From Aureobasidium sp. EXF-3400 (taxonomy: Eukaryota; Ascomycota; Dothideomycetes; Dothideales; Saccotheciaceae): a stretch of 64,000 bases of DNA. Where the stretch lies: assembly GCA_024195585.1 (NCBI GenBank), contig SWBL01000164.1, positions 1 to 64,000 on the forward strand, written 5' to 3'. Made by a program: the position numbers and the translations under genes. Position 1 is the stretch's first letter; every line of letters starts with the position of its first letter. This document shows, one piece after another, positions 43,007 to 55,333 of this stretch. Under the pieces are notes generated by a model, which saw only the letters and a list, made by a program, of their open reading frames with translations, had not been told where the DNA came from and made no database searches.

Positions 43007-44128
43007 CTATGCAGCTAGGTAATGTTTCTCCTCATCTATGGTCGCACCGCTCTCAAGGTATCGAGGCAGGTCCTGAATAGGCGGTTGCTGATGTTGGCCA
43101 TCTTGATCCTCTGCAGGCACCGTCCGCTCACCATCGCCAAAGGTAGGCTTGAAGAAACCATCGTAGGTCCTCCAACAAGCCCTGAAGATGGACTCTGAGA
43201 GGATGCGTAACCAAGGTGGGGTACGACCATTCTCATCGGCGAACTTTGCGTTGAGACTGAAGATGAGCACAATGAAAGGCAGCCATAAGGTGAGGAAGAT
43301 AAACTGGCCCATCTGCTGCTTATTGGTGGTGATTGTGTATGGTCTGATGTTGTTCAAATAGTCCTGATATTCATAGGGCAGTCTGCACTCGGCAGCTCCG
43401 TCGGTGATGAGTTTCAGGTAGCGGGCCGAGACCTGTGCGTACGAGGTGTCAGGACGTTGGATTCTTCCTCCCTCTTTCGGAGGTTGAGAGCCAGGCGGCG
43501 CAGCAGGAGCGAAGAGGGTGTGTGCCTTGAATGGTTTGGTAGCAGGATATAGTGGTACGCCGTGGGTTGGATCCGAGTGCTCGAAGGGATGACAGTCAAC
43601 GAGGATATCCTGATACGAGGCGCCGCCGCCTTCAGTAGCAATGATATGGGCATAGTCAGTAGCCGTGACTTCGTAGACTACGCCAATCAAGCCTTTGTGC
43701 CATCTGTCTTTGTGGTAGTCGTTGGATATAGGTGATGCCTCTTTCTCCGACATAGATGCTATGTCCTTGTGCGGATCGCGACGGCCGGTGTTTGCAAAGC
43801 ATGGCTCAGAATAGGCTATGCCAGGGAGGTCGAAAGTCAAGCGTAGTTCGGGTACTTGGACATTGATTTGCGACAAAGGCTTGATCCCACGCTTGCCTCG
43901 GAATGTTTCGTTACACAAGTTGGAGCCGTAAGCAAGATAGAGGAAGGTTTCGGTCTTGGGTTCGGCAGCGGCGAACAGTGATTCTTCTCTTCGTTGGAGG
44001 CTTGTCTCTGGTAATGTCGGGTAGATGGAGAGGGCGAGGGTTCGAGGACGCTTTGTCTGACGAACTACGTCGCGTAGGCTGGTGTAAGCCTTGGCCAAAC
44101 GGCACGTGTTTTCTGGTGATTCCTTCAT
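43007..44128 (-). CDS. Gamma-glutamylcyclotransferase-like protein with C-terminal membrane anchor
   Basis: 373 aa from ATG 44128 (the in-frame codon at 44137 is TTG). The glycine-rich YLAYGSNL motif (about 64-71) is the substrate-loop signature of the GGCT/GliK-like fold. GVVYEVTATDYAHIIATEGG has a typical acidic position for catalysis of 5-oxoproline release. A hydrophobic segment (about 275-295, FIFLTLWLPFIVLIF) and a short charged tail (AEDQDGQHQQ) suggest a membrane-bound form. Single exon. The substrate is unknown. Confidence 0.82.
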   Translation of the reverse strand: MKESPENTCRLAKAYTSLRDVVRQTKRPRTLALSIYPTLPETSLQRREESLFAAAEPKTETFLYLAYGSNLCNETFRGKRGIKPLSQINVQVPELRLTFDLPGIAYSEPCFANTGRRDPHKDIASMSEKEASPISNDYHKDRWHKGLIGVVYEVTATDYAHIIATEGGGASYQDILVDCHPFEHSDPTHGVPLYPATKPFKAHTLFAPAAPPGSQPPKEGGRIQRPDTSYAQVSARYLKLITDGAAECRLPYEYQDYLNNIRPYTITTNKQQMGQFIFLTLWLPFIVLIFSLNAKFADENGRTPPWLRILSESIFRACWRTYDGFFKPTFGDGERTVPAEDQDGQHQQPPIQDLPRYLESGATIDEEKHYLAA

Positions 44129-44698
44129 AGCTGTCAATTGGTTGTGATGTGGTATTCGTCGAGAATTGGCGAGTACAAGGATAAATACTTGACTGCTACC
44201 ACGAGGGTGTTTCGATCATCTTGTCGTTCCGAGATTGGTAATCCTATGACGCCGGTGGTCTGTGCTTCTCGGCCTCGGATCAATCCTCACGTCCGTCCTT
44301 GGTCCATCTTCCCTCCGCTGAGCACCTCCAGAGCTCCTTTCCCCTCAAAATGTATCAGTGCTTGTTGAACTTATGCTCATGGGACTATGGGGCGTGATAT
44401 CAAGAGTCTCCCGCTTATCCCAGGCCCGTTGATGCTGGGAGGCCAAGTCGAGTTGTATGACTAGAGACGATGACAGGCCAGGAGGCGCTCCCAAGTCGCT
44501 CTTGACCGTCTCCAGTTGCAATGTAGAGTAATGATTCGTGATTTGGAAGGAGAGAGGGCCTGGTAAACAGGAGTCCCAGAGGTAGGTGCATTAGGCAAGC
44601 ATGTGACAGAAACCGACAAGGTCGCGACTTCCCTTCGCACGCAGAATCCAATTCAACATCAACCCAAATCATGAACGCTGTCGATTACTCCTGCAGCT
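44129..44698. other. Divergent promoter region
   Basis: Between the GGCT-like gene and the large disordered protein gene. Contains the upstream open frame listed next; otherwise nothing recognised. Confidence 0.4.
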
Positions 44699-44721
44699 AT
44701 GGCCGCGGCTGTACCCGCTGA
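44671..44721 (+). promoter_or_regulatory. Upstream ORF overlapping the start of the next gene
   Basis: ATG at 44671 with A at -3, 16 codons then TGA at 44719-44721. It overlaps the main ATG at 44699 in another frame, so it should reduce initiation there if transcribed. Confidence 0.45.
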
Positions 44722-47700
44722 ACTCAGTCAGGCGAAATATCATTGTCCTATTCACGCCAGTCAAGAACCGACACCTGCGAAGCCGCCATCCCAAAAGGCT
44801 CAACACTCCGTCACGCAGGTCCCCAGATCGCCATCCATTTCCCAGAGACCTGTCCCAAACCACCTTTCGCAGAAGGACTCCGAAAGCATCGTCCACGATT
44901 CTCTCGAGTATCGTCCTCCTGCGCCTGCTCCCCCGTCCAATCCTGTCTTCGATTTCCTCGAGAAAAGCGTGCCCATCAACAACGGCCAGCTTGAACGAGA
45001 TTCGTATGACGAGAAGGCCATCCCTTTGAACCCCCCAGCTCAGTCTTCAGTCGTTTCGCAGAGTCCTTTTGAAGCGCCTTCACATGAGCATCCTCCTTCT
45101 GAGCATCACACTATCTTGGAGGACCCAATACAACTTCCACCTAAGGACCGTTCCCTTCCTGCGAAAGACGCTACTTCGGAAGACCTAGGCAAGACTCAAA
45201 TTCCAATCTCGTCTCGAAATCACGGCGTTTCAGCAAAACAGACGCAAGCACAGCGTCCTGTCTACACTGATTGGAACGACGACGAAGAGATACAAGATTG
45301 TATCACGGTACGCTCTCAACCTGCCACCGCTCCTATTGAGCCCGAAGCCATCAAGACTCCTCTGGATCGCACTGCATTTTCCCAGCCCAACGTAGCTGCT
45401 ACCACTGGTCTCATCGCGCCCAGCATGCCGCCCAAAGCCTCAATTACTAAGCCTACAACATATGCAAGCCAAACGCGGAAATCGGCTAGTACAACTTCTA
45501 AGAAGTCGTCCAAACCTGCTGCATCTCTTCCTGACATCGTCAACCAAGGCGAAACCTCAGCCGTTGCTATTCTTCGACAGAGGAAATCAGGGGGGACCAG
45601 CCAGACGAACACCACGAAACAAACGTCAGAAGTCGAGCCTGCAGCCGTCCCCAGATCGAGTGCTTCCCAGAACAATTCAGCGCGTCAATCTCAGGCCCCT
45701 GCGAAAAAGTCTGTGGTGAAGTCTACCACGAAGCCGGCACAGCAACGCCAGACCCAATCTCAGAAACTCTCCATCAACCAACCCTCACGCAGAATCGAGG
45801 CTCCTGAAGGCCGAAGCGAGTTCTCGATGAGCCCAGATGTCGTTGATCAACCTGCTGGGCTACAACGTCCTGAGAAAGGAAAATCCAAGCCAACCAAGGC
45901 TACAAAAACGGTGGCTCTCGGCAAGAAGGGTAGCAAAAGCCAACCGAAGAACAAGGCTGCTAAGGCTCCGGACACTGACGAGGACGACGATGAGAACTAC
46001 GCACCTAAGGCGTACAAAGCAGCAGGAGGGACTACCACCCGGGCAAATACGCGTGCGCGAACGCTGAAAGCCAGCAAAGACGACGGTCTCAAGCTTTCGA
46101 CTCGAGACACTACAGCGAGCGATGCCAAGAAATTGCAGGAGCGGGTATCGCGAGAGCCTGCTTCATCTGGCAGAGAAGAGATCGAGGAGTTTGAGGACAG
46201 CGTGACTCACGTCAACTCGAGCGGTGCTGTTGGACCTCGACATGCGACTCAAGCCCAGTTTGCAAAGCCTGCCGCAGTCGAGGAAGTCAAGCCTCGACGT
46301 AGAACAGACAAATCGACACAGCTGATGGCAGCCATCTTCAGTCCCGATCGGTGAGTACTACATGTACCAATCGAGTTCCTTGCTTACTCTTGCGAACAGT
46401 GTTACAGATACAATCGCTACCGAGCCCAAGACCAGAAAGCAAGTCCCTGCTACGCAGCCACACTCCAGCTCAGCATACCAATCAGTACCTGAACAAGGTA
46501 CCACACAACGAAATCCCGTCAACATCAACGACGATGTTTCGAATGAAGATTGTGAAGATGCAGCAAACGAAGGCTTCGATGCCAGCTTCGATCAGATCAG
46601 TAACGAGGTGATGAGCCAGAAGCCGCGTGACAAAAATAAAAGTTCTCAGATCGAAGAGCAAAGTCTACCGTCTCTGGATGCAGACGCTCATGAGTCGCCG
46701 GTCCGGCAAACTCCAGCTCGATTGGGCTCTGATCTCGATGCGTTGGTTTCAGAGCGTGATCTCCGTAAGACAAAACTTATAGCCTTCAACAACACCGGGC
46801 CCAGAAACCAGGGTTCACGGCACAAGAAGAGACTTTCCAGTGTGGATCTACATGATCCGCCGTTCGAAAGAGCACCATCCTCGGATATTGACCTGCCCAA
46901 CAACCTACAAGAGCCACCAGCCTTCTACAGTGCCGGCCCGGCTGTGCAAGAGAAGAAGACATCTAGCCTCGATGTCGCTGAGACCTCTGCTCACATTGAT
47001 ACGGTTGTTTCTTCACCTTACAAGACGCTCGAAGATGTGTTTGGTTCAAAACCACAATCTCCCACTGCCCAGCCTCGCAAGGTAGCGAGTTTAGAGATCT
47101 CTAGTGTCAAAGACAAGGGATGGAAGGGGTCTGAGTCCGCGTTGGAAACCGTCGCAGTCGACAATAGGCATACGAACACTCGAACTACTGGATCCGCAAC
47201 TGATGACAAACCGCTAGTCGTGAACCAGATAGCGGTCGAACTCGAAGCTCAACCCACATTTCCAGAAAGCCTGGTTGAGGAACCCTCTCGACAGCTATCA
47301 AAGAAGCCTGGAGTCTCAGACGAAAGATTGCGTAAAATAACAGTCACGACCAATCTTTTGGCACCTCTCAGCAAGTCGAAGCCGCCAACCGAGTCCGACG
47401 GCTCGAGAGATCCGGCTTCGGTCGGCTCGAAACGTCCGGTATCTAACAGCCACACACTAGCCTTACCAACCCCTGGTGATACACAGGCGCCGTCTCATGT
47501 CACCCAGACGCGACGTATCGACAGGCCGTCGGGGATGAAGACTAGTAAGCCCACAACTCATGCCGCACAGGAAGATCCCTTGAGAGTCACACAACCACAT
47601 TCAGAAGTGAGCCAGACCAAACCACCTGAGAATGACCGAAAGCGACCATCTGCCGAGTTGACTGAAGAGCCTCCAAAACGCCCGAGAACAAGCACGCCCA

Positions 47701-48764
47701 ACTCTCGCACACAAGCGACAAGACCTCCCGCAGCGAGAAGGTCTGTCTTGCGAAGGGTGTCGCAGATTGCCGACAATGGATCCCCGATACCGTTTGGAAT
47801 GGAAATACCTCAAGAAACAGCTGATCCTCTTCGAACCAGAGACGAGAATATGTCTACTACCTCGATCCCACCTCCAATTCTGACAGATCGATCTATGTAT
47901 GCTCATCCCGCCCGGATCACCAGATCGAAGCATAAAGAGCCAGTCAGCTCGGAGAGTCCCCTGAAGGAAATGGACGCTCTTCAGCAAAAGTTGCCAGCCC
48001 AAGTCTCACCAGCCGTTACACACGCCGGCTTCGATGAAGACACGCAACCGACTGCCGAGTACACACAGTTATTCGAGCCCAAGAAGATTTTCCCGACGGA
48101 CACGATCTCCGTACCACAAGAGATACCGCCTCAGATGCCTCACGCCGTACAAAGAACGCTCGGTCTCATGGAAGCATTACGATCAGAGGTGGTTCCCCAT
48201 ACAAGTGCACAAGAGGCTGATGGGGATGACGTAGAACACACCGAAACCAACGAAGCTAGGGACGAAGAAGATGCAGACAAGACACTTGTAAACGAGGATT
48301 CAGATGATGGAGATGACGATGACGACGATGACTCTGAATCGAGGGACTCTTCGGATTCAGATGACGATAGGAAGCCGAAGAGCAATCTGTCGATGTGGAG
48401 GAATGCACTGGAGTCACATCAGGGAGATGTATATGATCAACTGGTACGCATAGCTCACCGGTTGACAGAGCATCTCAAAGATCACGAAACGGCAATCAAG
48501 GACATCAGCACGGACTACAAGCAGGATGGAGCGAAACTCATTGATCGGCTCGAGAAGGATAACGAGGTTCGGCTTGAGCAGTATTGCATCAAACAATCAA
48601 AGGTGCAGGGGGCTCTTATGTCGGGATACGAGCGACTATGTGGCAGTGTTGAAAAGGACAAGAAGGACATCAAGGCTAGCCGTGAGAGACATGCGAAGAT
48701 GTTGCAGAGGCAGGTGGACGCAGAGGGAAGACTTGAGCAGTTGCTGCAGACTTACCACCTTTGA
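44699..48764 (+). CDS. Large disordered protein with acidic tract and C-terminal coiled coil
   Basis: Exons 44699-46350 and 46400-48764 (intron 46351-46399, GTGAGT...ACAG) join in phase to give 1338 aa. Most of it is Pro/Ser/Lys-rich and disordered, with basic patches suited to a nuclear or chromatin protein. Near residues 1184-1208 is an Asp/Glu/Ser run. The final about 130 residues (from SMWRNALESHQGD) form helices with repeated heptads (HRLTEHLKDHETAIKDI, RLEKDNEVRLEQY). This end looks like SYCP3/Cor1-type or kinetochore-type coiled coils, but no family is claimed. Function unknown. Confidence 0.8.
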
Positions 48765-49185
48765 TGAGTGGCAACAGGGAGATTTTGCTGTTTCGACAGG
48801 GCTGACGATGATGGTTCAGTATTTTAGAAAACATATGTTAGGCTTGGAAGTTTGCTAGAAAATAGAGTAGTCGCTGCATAAATATATGAAAGAGTTGTGT
48901 ATCGGTTCGTAGCGGGACGATTTGGAGCCGAGGCGCGCGTCATGGCTTGACATACGTGACGGGCGTGTGCAATGGGAATCTTGATACGCAATCCCATTGA
49001 CTTTCTTTTGCTGCCTGCAATCAAGACATTGCGATTCCTCACCTCATCCTAGAAGCCTCAGATCCTGACGTCTGGCTACTACCCTCCTACTCGCACACTC
49101 AGCAGAGACCGAACACTTGTATACGAAAAACGATAAAACACCCGCTCAAGTAATACGACTTTACAACCCGCGTTTACAACCTACC
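48765..49185. other. Intergenic
   Basis: 3' end of the disordered-protein gene and promoter of the protease gene. Nothing recognised. Confidence 0.4.
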
Positions 49186-50304
49186 ATGTCATCAGGCTTC
49201 CACCCGTTCGGAGGGCGAGTAAGCAAGCGCTTCGGCGATAAGGTATGCTGAATCTCTGTGTCCTTTGCGGCCGAACAGTCAGAAGGGATACGAGACGCTG
49301 ACAGATGCTCGAACAGTCGCTTCAGCCGGACGATGCCTATCTCAGTTGTGAGTAGACCGCACCGCAGCTATGGAGCGGCACAAGCTAACTGGCTCTAGAT
49401 CACGACATTCGATGTACGCTCTCCCCCTCTCACACCTCTCCAACCCGTACACCAGAGACTGACCAAGCGACTCAGTGACGGTCGAAGACGTCGATTGCAT
49501 CAAGAACGACTGGCTCACCGACAACGTACTTTCCTCGTCCTTCTCCCTCTCACCCACAAACCCACTAACGCCATCCAACAGGCCATAGCCTTCTGGGAAG
49601 AATACCTCGAACACGAAAAACTGAACGCATACCCCAAAGCACGCATCGTCCTCCTCCGCCCCAGCATGGCCTTTATGCTCCTTCAAACCAACGACCCTCT
49701 GAGTCTAAAATCCGCCCTTCCCTCTTTCGAAAACACAACACACATCTTCCTACCCGTAAACGACTGCCGCGACGTCGAACACGCAGAAGGCGGTTCCCAC
49801 TGGTCCTTGCTTCTCGTCAGCGTCGTCGACGGCGTAGCATTCCACTACGACTCCATGTGTCCCTCCAACATGAACGAAGCCAAAATGCTCTCCCACCATA
49901 TCTCACAGCTTCTACAAAAGCCGCTGAAGTTTGTGAATCTGGATGATTCGCCGCAGCAGGAGAATGGAAGTGACTGTGGTGTTTTTGTGTGTTTGTTGAT
50001 GCAGCATTTGTTGTTGGGGAGGTTGTTGCAGGCGCATGCGCAGGATAAGGTTAGTATGAGTATGAAGGGGAAGAATGTTGATGCTACGGGAGGCAGGAAG
50101 GAGATGTTGAGGGTTATTGAGATGTTCCGAAAGGAGGGAGAGAGGAGACGCTCGTAAGTTTATCTCTTCTTTCATGTCTCTTTGCTAGAAGAAGGACTTT
50201 TTGCTGACAAGAAACACAGCGGATCCCATCATCGCGGCGAACACAGCCCCTTTTCGCTCAGCTCGCCAAAATCAAAATCTCCACCCCGTATTGGCGACGA
50301 CTAG
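49186..50304 (+). CDS. Ulp1-family cysteine protease, NEDD8-specific type (SENP8/NEP-like)
   Basis: Removes NEDD8 or a related ubiquitin-like modifier from proteins. Six exons: 49186-49242, 49305-49347, 49399-49413 (only 15 nt), 49476-49525, 49582-50153 and 50220-50304; the frame closes exactly at 273 aa. N-terminal DAYLSYHDIRLTVEDVDCIKNDWL and AIAFWEEYLEHEKL match SENP8-type proteins. The catalytic triad is His in GGSHWSLLLV, Asp in HYDSM and Cys in ENGSDCGVFVC, with the oxyanion Gln of QQENG. The last exon adds a Ser/Lys-rich tail. Confidence 0.9.
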
Positions 50305-50782
50305 AAGTCGTGGATAACAAGACGCTGGAGTTGATGCATTACTCGGAACGGTGTCACTTGCCTATTTATGACCCTTTCTGATTACGGGCCACGAGAACAC
50401 GACGGGGCTGAAGAGATGGATGGACATCCAAGATCGACATGAATTGCATGATTTGCTATGAGATACAAATGTCTAACGCATACATGAACCTTTGGGTATG
50501 GTAGTGTATCTCTGCGTCTTGCTAGTACCTGATTCGAAGAACTAGAGGTTTCCTAATACACACACTTCGGGTTGAATGGTTTCATACCACCAGGAATATC
50601 CGCTTTGTGCTCAAGATCAGCAAGGATGTCAAGACGAACAAGAACCATTACTGTTTCAGTCCTCTAAAAAGCAGAACCCTAGATCGACAGAAACCGTATT
50701 TGTCAAGAGAAAAAGAAGCAAGAAGCAGATGTCTTTGGTCTGTATTACTCAATGCTTTTTCCGCTTCTCGGTTTCCGTCTCG
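50305..50782. other. Intergenic, convergent 3' ends
   Basis: Nothing recognised. Confidence 0.4.
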
Positions 50783-53708
50783 TTACATGATCATACATCC
50801 GATACCATACATAGCCCTCTCCACGTCTCTTCTCACAGCATACCAGTCCGCCCTCCTTTCCGCAAACTCGTATACCTCTTCCGCGCGGAAGATACCATGA
50901 TACCTATCGTTGTCCGCAATGATGGTTGCCAGTTCCTTACAACGCGCCATTCGCGTTGTTGTAGCCGCAGAGGTCGAGAAGATAGAGGTTGATGTAGTGC
51001 TATTGTTGCCACCACCGCAATCCACGAGGTAGATTTGTGAGAGTTCGCGCAAGGCGGAGTAGTAGGGTAATAGGGATTTTTGGCGGAGGGTGGTTATGAA
51101 GGAACTGTAGAGGTTGATGTCGCTGTTGAAAGGGTGGTATCAGAATACGTCAAAAGAGAAGAAAGGAAGGAAATAAGTACCTGATCAGTTTTATCGCTCC
51201 ATCGGCACTGATGCGTTGACGTTTTATGTGCTTGCACAGCACTCCGAATAACCTCAACCCGACTTCTTGGTTAAACACATCCAGCATGTTTTTATCCGTG
51301 CTGCCGACTAACATGCCTGTGTGTTGCTGAATGGTGTCGACTACACGTTTGGCAGTTTCTGTGGGTCCAATATCAACAAGACCCATCATGCTGGCGCGCT
51401 TGTCGATCGCCGTCAAATTTTTGGCATCCACGGCATCGGTGTTGAAATCGGCGGTCAGTTGGAGAGTTGCGCACATGTATTCGACCTCGTCCATGAGGAC
51501 ATCAATACCTTTGCCCATACCCGCTGCTACTCGCTCGTCCAACATCTGTTCGAAACGTTTCTTCTCCTTTACGGCTGGATTGAGGAAGTCATCGCGATCG
51601 GTTAGACCAGGTGTGACTAGCTCTTGCATATAAAAGACATCAACCATTTGTTGAATCAAATCTCCGACATTGACAAGTTCGAGGAAGGTGACGAGTGGCT
51701 CAACTCCGGCGGCCGCTCCTTCCGTCTGCTCTGAGCGGAATTCCTTGACATCGCGAGGGTTGTAGCTACTCAAATGACCTACTGCCTTGTCAAAGCCGGT
51801 CTGAATGTGTCGGCGCCCGAGAATTTCCAGGAGACTGACGAAAATCTTGTCGCAATGTTCTCTTGTGAGGGTGGCATATTTATCACCCATCCGTATGAAA
51901 ATGGCAGCTCGCTCAATCGAAGCTTTTGCGTGATGGATCAAGCTCAGCGCTACCTCGATGCTGAACAAGGACTTGATGCCCTCAAGTCGTGAGCTCATGA
52001 TGGCCGTTTTGGCTGCCAGCTCTGTCGTTGGAGCCGATCTTGGAGTTGCTGGGGTATCTGGTGTTTCTGGCCGTGAGCTCTCTTCTAGAGTTGGGGTCTC
52101 AACTATAGGCGTTGCCTTATTTGCAGACGGAAAAGTTGGTAGAGCATTCACAGGCATCATGACCACCTTCTTGAACGAGGACAAGAAATCGCGCTTTGCA
52201 GCTTGTCTGCTTATGCCCGACATGAAGAAAGATTCCGTCTTTGCTTCTTGCTCCGAAAGTTCCTTCTCCCAGGCACCGACTTCATCGTTACACTTGGATG
52301 TGAAGTATTCGAGCTCCTCTGTGAGGTAGCGATCCACGTGTGGCTCAAATATGTGGGCGATGACGCTCTTTATCTGATCGTGGAAATCTGTGCCGGATGC
52401 TTTTGGTGGTTGGATCGAGACTGCAAAGCGCATGGCTTGCTCGAATATTCCAGAGATAGCCTTGAGGTATACTTCTATACTGTTCTCATGTGCTTCGATG
52501 AACAGGGTTGTGATATAGTCTGAGACTATATCCTCACAAACGCGGGTCGTGAAAGGGAGAAGGACACTAACGGAGCTCGGAAAGACTTGATCGATGATTG
52601 ACGATTGCATGGACAACATGGATGCCAGTTTTTCAAAGAATCTCTGTGAAGGGTTGAGATCCACATGTCCAGGAGCAACGTCTTGCAAGCAATCTAGAGG
52701 ATTACCGACTTGATTTCTTTGGCGCATATAAGGATGGCTCGATATAAAGATGTCGACACCAGCAGCGCCACCGTTGAGAGAAACCAGAACATGAGCATAG
52801 CGCCGCATGCGATCAACATCTTGAGCTTGGTATGCCTGTTGGAATTTGTTGATCATGGCATTCTCAAAGATACCAAGCATGGACTCGAGCTTGTCCTGCC
52901 GTTGTCCCCATTTCTGGGCACCATCGCTTCGTGCAAAGACTCTCAGATCGGCGAGGATACGGGCTTGCTGTTCAGAGTCCTGGACAAGACGAAAAACGGC
53001 TGGGTCGGACGAGTTTTCTGAGCGAACCAGATTGTAGTAGAAAGGACCCAAGGCACCATGGACTCTGCCGTACTCCTGTCTTGCGTGGCCGCGGATGGAG
53101 CGAACTCTACGCAGAGCGGTGGTAGCAGCTTTTGCGTTGAAAGTAGGATTTTGTGACACAGTCAGGTCGTCAAAGCCATCAGTCACACTGCTATGTCTCG
53201 GCCGCCTAGGAGTTGCAGCTTGTTCCAGCGACTTCCGCACTTTTTCTTGTTCATCATGGGCATCGAATATGGTTAGACTTCGATCGGCTTGTGGGCGGCC
53301 ACTGAGTCTCTTTTTTGATTCCTCATATCGTTGTCGTGCTTCCGTCTCGTTCCACACACCCATGTCTTTCAATCTTGCAACCCATCTTGTGTCATCATAG
53401 ACCATCTCTTGCAAACGCTTGGATACTCTAGCGCATGTTATCAAGTCGGATACGGGTAGGTAATCGAGGATGGTAGCGATGAGTTCTGATCACGGTCAGC
53501 ATGATGAATGCAACGGATATACAGACTCCTGGGATGATTGACCAGCAGGTAGAACAGGCTTCAGAGTAAGGATCTGAGTGGCCTTGAGAGAAGCAAAGAC
53601 ATTGCTTGGAGTGTTTGGTCGACGAGGGGCATCAATACTTGTGAGACCAGCCCTTTGTTTGGGGAGGCCATTTGGTCCAGCAGCGGCCCTGGGCAGTGGC
53701 TTGCTCAT
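50783..53708 (-). CDS. RCY1: Recyclin-1, F-box and Sec10-like trafficking protein
   Basis: Works in endocytic recycling to the plasma membrane, linking an SCF-type F-box to exocyst-like tethering. Exons 53708-53543, 53485-51181 and 51122-50783 give 936 aa; introns have a GCTGACC branch (first) and GTACTT...ACAG (second). The F-box lies at about 52-96 (LPAELIATILDYLPVSDLIT, then ARVSKRLQEMVYDDTRWVARL). The long helical Sec10-like region covers the rest, with the conserved end ELATIIADNDRYHGIFRAEE and DVERAMYGIGC. A Pro/Thr-rich loop near 505-530 is variable. Length is normal for the family. Confidence 0.93.
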
Positions 53709-54203
53709 GTCGATGCTATTCTATACAATAAGAAGAGATCGGAAGCAGCCGACGACATGCTTGTATGTTCTGACTACGAACAGTTTACAGCAACAACAAG
53801 GACCCTTGGTGCGTCAGTCTGGAGAAGAAGCTCCGCACGCTCCGTCAAGCGGAAGTTGCGCAATCCGAGTCCCTCGTTCCTTCCCATCTTGTTGCCTTCC
53901 AGACCATGGCATTCTTCCATATTTCTTCGACCAAGCAGTATATCTCGGAATTGTCAATGTGGCCCTGTCTTCACGGCACAATGTTTGCGTGAATCCTAGT
54001 CACGGTCGGATTCGTAGTGCCAATGAGGCTCCGCAAGACTCGTGCAAGCCCAATCGCAATCTCGCAACCCAGCCACACCTCGACTCACAAGCAGGTTTGT
54101 CGCAACCCTGCTGTGGCCCCGTCTACATACCCTATCTGCAATCGTAGGTCTTTCTGCTTTTCTTACCTTCCTTTCCCACTTCTATTTGCCCACGAAAGCC
54201 ATC
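53709..54203. other. Divergent promoter region
   Basis: Between recyclin and the Arg/Ser-rich protein gene. Open frames here are unsupported. Confidence 0.4.
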
Positions 54204-54851
54204 ATGTGTCTCGTCAGTGTCAAGGAAGACCATGATGAGTATGCTGTTCCAGCTCGTGTCGTACGACGAGAACGTCGCTCTCCTCCTCGCACCACAAGAG
54301 TCTCGCGCGCATACTACGAGGATCCTCCGCGTTCTCAAGAGCGAACTTATATCATACAACAACCTCCGCAGCCTCCGCCCGTCATAGCCTATGCCCCGCC
54401 CTCCGAGCATCATGACCACAACGACCACCGTAGCCATTACGATCCACCTCCGCCTCCACCCCCAGCACCTGCATCAGAGAGACACTCTCACGCTGGTCAC
54501 CAATACGTTGAAGTAACGCCATCCTCGCGCTCAAGCAGTAGTAGCAGCAGTTCAAGCGACGGTGGCCGTTCCAAAACAACCTCTCGCTCCAGAGCCACTG
54601 GCCCTCAGAGCGAATACCATCTTCGAGAGAAGGAGATCTTGCGAGAACGTAGAGGTCCGAACCACTATGCAAACAAAGATGACTACGAGACATATCGCTA
54701 CGTACAGCCTCCCCGCAGCTCGGGGCACCGCAGCAGTGGAAACCTGGGTCCCCGAAGTAGCCATATCGACGATCCTCGTGCTAGCCGCTCGAGCTACAAT
54801 ACAAGAGAGATAGTGGTTGAAAGCGGCAGGCAACGAGAATACCGTCATTGA
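54204..54851 (+). CDS. Arg/Ser/Pro-rich low-complexity protein
   Basis: 215 aa from ATG 54204, beginning MCLVSVKEDHDEYAVPARVV, a start seen in a group of uncharacterised filamentous-fungal proteins. The body is rich in Arg, Ser, Pro and His, with a poly-Pro run (about 92-98) and a Ser run (about 120-130). No signal peptide, membrane segment or known domain. The in-frame codon at 54042 is ATG but would add a stretch with no similar character, so 54204 is preferred. Function unknown. Confidence 0.7.
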   Translation: MCLVSVKEDHDEYAVPARVVRRERRSPPRTTRVSRAYYEDPPRSQERTYIIQQPPQPPPVIAYAPPSEHHDHNDHRSHYDPPPPPPPAPASERHSHAGHQYVEVTPSSRSSSSSSSSSDGGRSKTTSRSRATGPQSEYHLREKEILRERRGPNHYANKDDYETYRYVQPPRSSGHRSSGNLGPRSSHIDDPRASRSSYNTREIVVESGRQREYRH

Positions 54852-55333
54852 TCATTTTGCCTCTGTCGCCAAAGCCTGATTACCTATTGTATCAGGTGGG
54901 AACCCTTTTGTGTTTTGGGTCCGAGCATACTCTTCTTCTAGCATACATGGCTGGCCATGTTTCCATTTTGATATGTGTACAAAAGTACCTGCGTTTGTTT
55001 GTGCATATAGCTTTCAATCTTACTCTGTTCACGATTCTCTACGAGCAACATCGTATACTTCGTTCTAAGCTCGCTAGAGCACATGTACTAAGACAAACAT
55101 TGATTCTTACAGCAGGCTAAGAGGGTACTTCCTCGGTCAAGCATCAAGCGGGGTATTCTTGTGGAAGTATCTTCTTTGGCTCATTTGAACCTGTTCAGAC
55201 AAGAGTATCTATGCTGTAAAATCAATAACTCCCATCCCAAATGCTCCAGATCCAACGCGCTAAAGTTTCATTCTGTCGTAATTTTACAATTTTGTTTATC
55301 GAAAAAGAGAGGAGCGCAGCCTTGGGGGTACAT
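54852..55333. other. Intergenic, convergent 3' ends
   Basis: Nothing recognised. Confidence 0.4.
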
